Of a DNA stretch of 64,000 nucleotides, positions 61,131 to 64,000 are shown in pieces. The position numbers and the translations under genes were made by a program. Positions within the stretch are counted from its first letter, which is position 1; every line of letters begins with the position of its first letter. Source of the DNA: Rotaria socialis. Lineage: Eukaryota > Rotifera > Eurotatoria > Philodinida > Philodinidae. The stretch covers positions 1-64,000 of the forward strand of contig CAJNYU010001591.1 of assembly GCA_905331475.1 (NCBI GenBank). The letters run 5' to 3'. The notes below the pieces were generated by a model, which did no database searches, had not been told where the DNA came from, and was given only the letters and a program-made list of their open reading frames with translations.

Positions 61131-63436
61131 ATGCTTGATGAATATCGTAGTCGAGCATCGTTTTGTACTAAACGTATGCTAAACATATTTGAAGATCAAT
61201 CATCACAAGCTTATCGAGTACAAAGAAATTGTTCTATTTTTTTGTTTCCTATCTTTTTTTTTGTATCTTCAGGCAAAAATTTGGTCTATATTAAATTCCA
61301 AAGCAATATTTCGACAACCACAATTTCCTATATCAATCGATGAATATAAACATTTAACATACCAACGTACTAAAGAATTAATAAAAGCTAATTTATTAAC
61401 GGATGATGAAATGTTCGACAATCCACGACATAAAATTGTTCTTGAACAATGTTTAGCTATGTATGATTCATCATGTCATGCAAAATATGCACTTTCAATG
61501 ACAGTATTTCGTGAAACAATTCGAACATTAGGAACAAAACGACATGAATATATTTTAAATTTAGATCAAAATCATCAAGTAAGAGAGATGGGTTTGTTTT
61601 TAATGCTTGAATCAAATTTAAAAAAAGACTTATTTTTAAATTAGATTTTTGGTTGTTTTGCTTTAACGGAATTAGCACATGGCAGTAATACAAAAGAAAT
61701 GCGAACAACAGCTACTTATGATCCATCAACTCAGGTAAATATTTTTGTTTTGTTTTTGATATGAAATGAATATTTTTATCATAGGAATTTGTTTTAAATA
61801 CACCAGATATTGAAGCAATGAAATTTTGGGTTGGGTAAGTTTTTAATATTATTTTCTTTTATAGTCAACTAGAAAAGTTATCATTAGTAATTTGGGCTAT
61901 CAAGCAACACATGCTGTTGTCTATGCACAACTTTATACTCAAAATACTTGCTATGGTCTTCATCCATTTTTTGTACCGATTCGGTGAATATTTATTAACA
62001 TGATTAGATTTTGTATGTGTTTCTGTTTATTTATTCTTGTTTTTTAATGAAAGTGACCTATTGACATATAAAACATTTGATGGCATTGAAGCTGGTGACA
62101 TTGGAGCCAAATGTGGATGGAATGGTATTGATAATGGGTATGAAAGCGATTGAGTTATTTTTTAACATATAAAAGTATTGAGCTTTTAGTTTCTTACTTT
62201 TTCGTAACTATCGAATTCCAAGAGAAAACTTACTGGATAAACATGGTGATGTTTTACCTGATGGAACTTATAAAACTCCATTTAAGGTAATAAGCATAAT
62301 TTTTGTTTGAAAGAAATGCGTTATCTTTTATCTGAACATCTGTATGCATTTAAATAATTAGAGTGCTAGAAATTTCAGTAGGCTCTGTATGAGAAAGAAT
62401 TATGCGTCGTCATCTCTTTCTTTCTCTGTCGTGTGCACTAATCGAGCAGCGCGTTTTTCTTTTGATTTCATACATCTTCCATCAAAGTGTGCTAATATAT
62501 ATATATATATATATATTTAAGTTTGATGATTCGTGTAAAAATTCATGATTATTTTTAATAGACATCAAGTAAGCGATTTGGCGCAAGTCTTGGTGCTCTT
62601 TCGTCGGGCCGTGTAGGGATCAGTAGTTTAGCAATTGGACATTTAATTAATTGTTGTACAATTGTTATTCGTTATTCATGTGTTCGCAAACAATTTGGAC
62701 CATCACCGGGTGTAGAAATACCTGTTATTGAATATCAAACTCAAGTAATTATTTATGAATAAAAATCAAAAAGATTTTTTTTCTCGATTTAATACTGATT
62801 TTATTTTAGAATTGGCGTTTAATTCCAATACTTGCATCGCTTTATGTTTATCGAAATTTAGCATTGTCAGTCTTCGATAATTTAGCTGAATTCTATGCCT
62901 TGTCAATGTCAAATGATGAAAGCGATCAAGATACTCTTGCATATATGGGTAGAGAACTTCATGCATTATCATGTACATGTAAAGCAATATGTACATGGAA
63001 CACACAAAAAGCATGTCAAGAATGTCGTGAAGCATGTGGAGGTCATGGTTATTTATATGGTAAACTTTATTTTAGCATTTTTAAAATTAATTAATTATTT
63101 CTGTTTTGATTTTCATAGCCACTGGCTTTGGTACTATTCGAAATGACAATGACCCATCATGTACATTTGAAGGCGATAATAATGTTTTATTGCAACAAGC
63201 TTCAAATTATATTTTATCAAGTTATGAAGATACATATAAAAATAGTCAGTTGTAAAATAAATCTTGTTTTTAAGGGTTATTTTTGTGTTCTATTTTTATA
63301 GGTACACCGATTAGCAGTCCATTTAAAAGTATTGATTTCATTGCAACATTGAAAAATACTATGCGAAATAATCGCTGTTCAATTACTGCTGAATGTGATA
63401 TAAAGGGTAAAATTTATAGAATGGAGGCTTACAGAT
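61131..63436 (+). CDS. ACOX3: peroxisomal acyl-CoA oxidase, ACOX3 (pristanoyl) type, 3' end disrupted or incomplete
   Basis: FAD enzyme for the first step of peroxisomal beta-oxidation. Exons 61131-61217, 61273-61578, 61645-61734, 61785-61834, 61888-61983, 62054-62137, 62190-62286, 62562-62744, 62810-63059, 63119-63244 and 63302 onward; about 500 residues are visible (human ACOX3 about 700). Landmarks are [35 protein letters not shown], the tripeptide [67 protein letters not shown] and [18 protein letters not shown], which holds the catalytic glutamate. After STPIS...DFIAT the frame reads [14 protein letters not shown] then TGA at about 63434, followed by VASRSGELHN in the same frame. This looks like the expected AYRWLVA segment with a stop and small deletion. 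The remaining C-terminal oxidase domain is not found in the last 560 bases. Either the copy is a 3'-truncated pseudogene or the last exons lie beyond the window. Confidence 0.85.
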
Positions 63437-64000
63437 GAGTAGCTAGTCGTAGTGGTGAGTTACATAATTTATAATGTATGAGTACTTTTTGGTCGAAAAT
63501 GTTATATGAAGTTTAGATACATACAAGAAAAATGAATGATTTACTTATGGCTCATTTAAAAGAGAAATATTCGTCTTGTGTAAGAAAAAGAACCTTCAGA
63601 GACAGCGATCGTGAGTTACCAGGGCGTAAAATGTTTTTAATGATTTATTTTCTTTTTGGATTAAATGAATATTCTTTAAAAACAAATAGTATTCTTTTTG
63701 ACAGAGAAATCACGTAGGTTTTAATCATCATTTTATTTAATATAAAGTTTTATTGTTGAACAGTTCATTTTACAATACCCATTGAACTCATAGTTGTTTC
63801 ATTTCGGATGAATCAACAAAAGCTGCATAAGTATGCTGCATTGGAACCATTTCCTCTAAAAGAACTAGAAGCTAATAAGCTAGTCGGCTTATTCTTATTT
63901 ACGGATTTCATCCTTTTCAAAAGAAATAATAGAAAATGTACTGATGCTGCGAAATATCATTAAGAATAATCCGATGAATTTATGCATTCCTTAATAACTG
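63437..64000. other. region downstream of the ACOX3-like gene
   Basis: A 61-codon frame at 63532-63717 (MNDLLMAHLKEKYSSCVRKR...) might be a drifting remnant of the oxidase C-terminus but has no convincing similarity in my reading. The rest to the window end is AT-rich with nothing recognised. Confidence 0.35.

Noticed and set aside
1-64000. CRISPR arrays, bacterial operons or phage genes
   Set aside because: The window is clearly eukaryotic; the repeats present are palindromes, MITEs and microsatellites, not spaced CRISPR repeats.
1-64000. tRNA and rRNA genes
   Set aside because: No convincing cloverleaf or rRNA core was noticed by eye; a covariance-model scan would be needed to be certain.

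Overview
The window is AT-rich nuclear DNA from an animal. Its genes are split into short exons by many GT-AG introns, most of them about 50-100 nt. The gene set (CKAP5/XMAP215, Drosha, an Lhx6/8-type LIM-homeodomain factor, an SLC44 transporter, a GM2-activator-like protein, gamma-glutamyltransferase, pristanoyl-type acyl-CoA oxidase, cystathionine gamma-lyase) is metazoan. The compact introns, low GC and a few glycosyltransferase-like genes of unclear origin would suit a rotifer, possibly bdelloid. That taxon is inference; no sequence comparison was run. Splice sites below were placed by eye from GT-AG signals, reading-frame phase and remembered family alignments.

Layout. 1-5.2 kb: arrays of small palindromes, then an intronless glycosyltransferase-like gene (+). 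5.3-14.6 kb (-): a CKAP5/XMAP215 locus with a tandem duplication of its TOG1-TOG2 half. The second copy runs straight into the C-terminal region, with no TOG3-TOG5. 17.1-17.7 kb (-): secreted GM2-activator-like lipid-binding protein. 21.1-22.6 kb (+): cystathionine gamma-lyase. 22.8-27.1 kb: a 3.5-kb hAT-like element without transposase and a 0.6-kb near-perfect hairpin. 28.3-29.5 kb (+): unknown single-pass membrane protein. 31.8-32.4 kb (-): small secreted protein. 33.8 kb: 178-bp hAT-type MITE. 34.8-40.6 kb (+): Drosha. 41.3-44.6 kb (+): choline-transporter-like protein. 45.8-48.1 kb (+): LIM-homeobox gene with two alternative helix-3 exons. 48.3-49.4 kb (+): glycosyltransferase-like protein with a repetitive Pro/Gln/Tyr tail. 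49.4-56 kb: gene-poor. 56.0-59.3 kb (+): gamma-glutamyltransferase. 61.1-63.4 kb (+): acyl-CoA oxidase 3-like gene whose 3' end looks broken or incomplete.

The neighbours do not form one pathway. Cystathionine gamma-lyase (cysteine supply) and gamma-glutamyltransferase (glutathione breakdown) both touch cysteine metabolism but lie 33 kb apart, so no functional clustering is claimed. The two most striking observations are the rearranged TOG array and the duplicated recognition-helix exon of the LIM-homeobox gene. In both, exon phases allow protein variants that standard gene models would miss.
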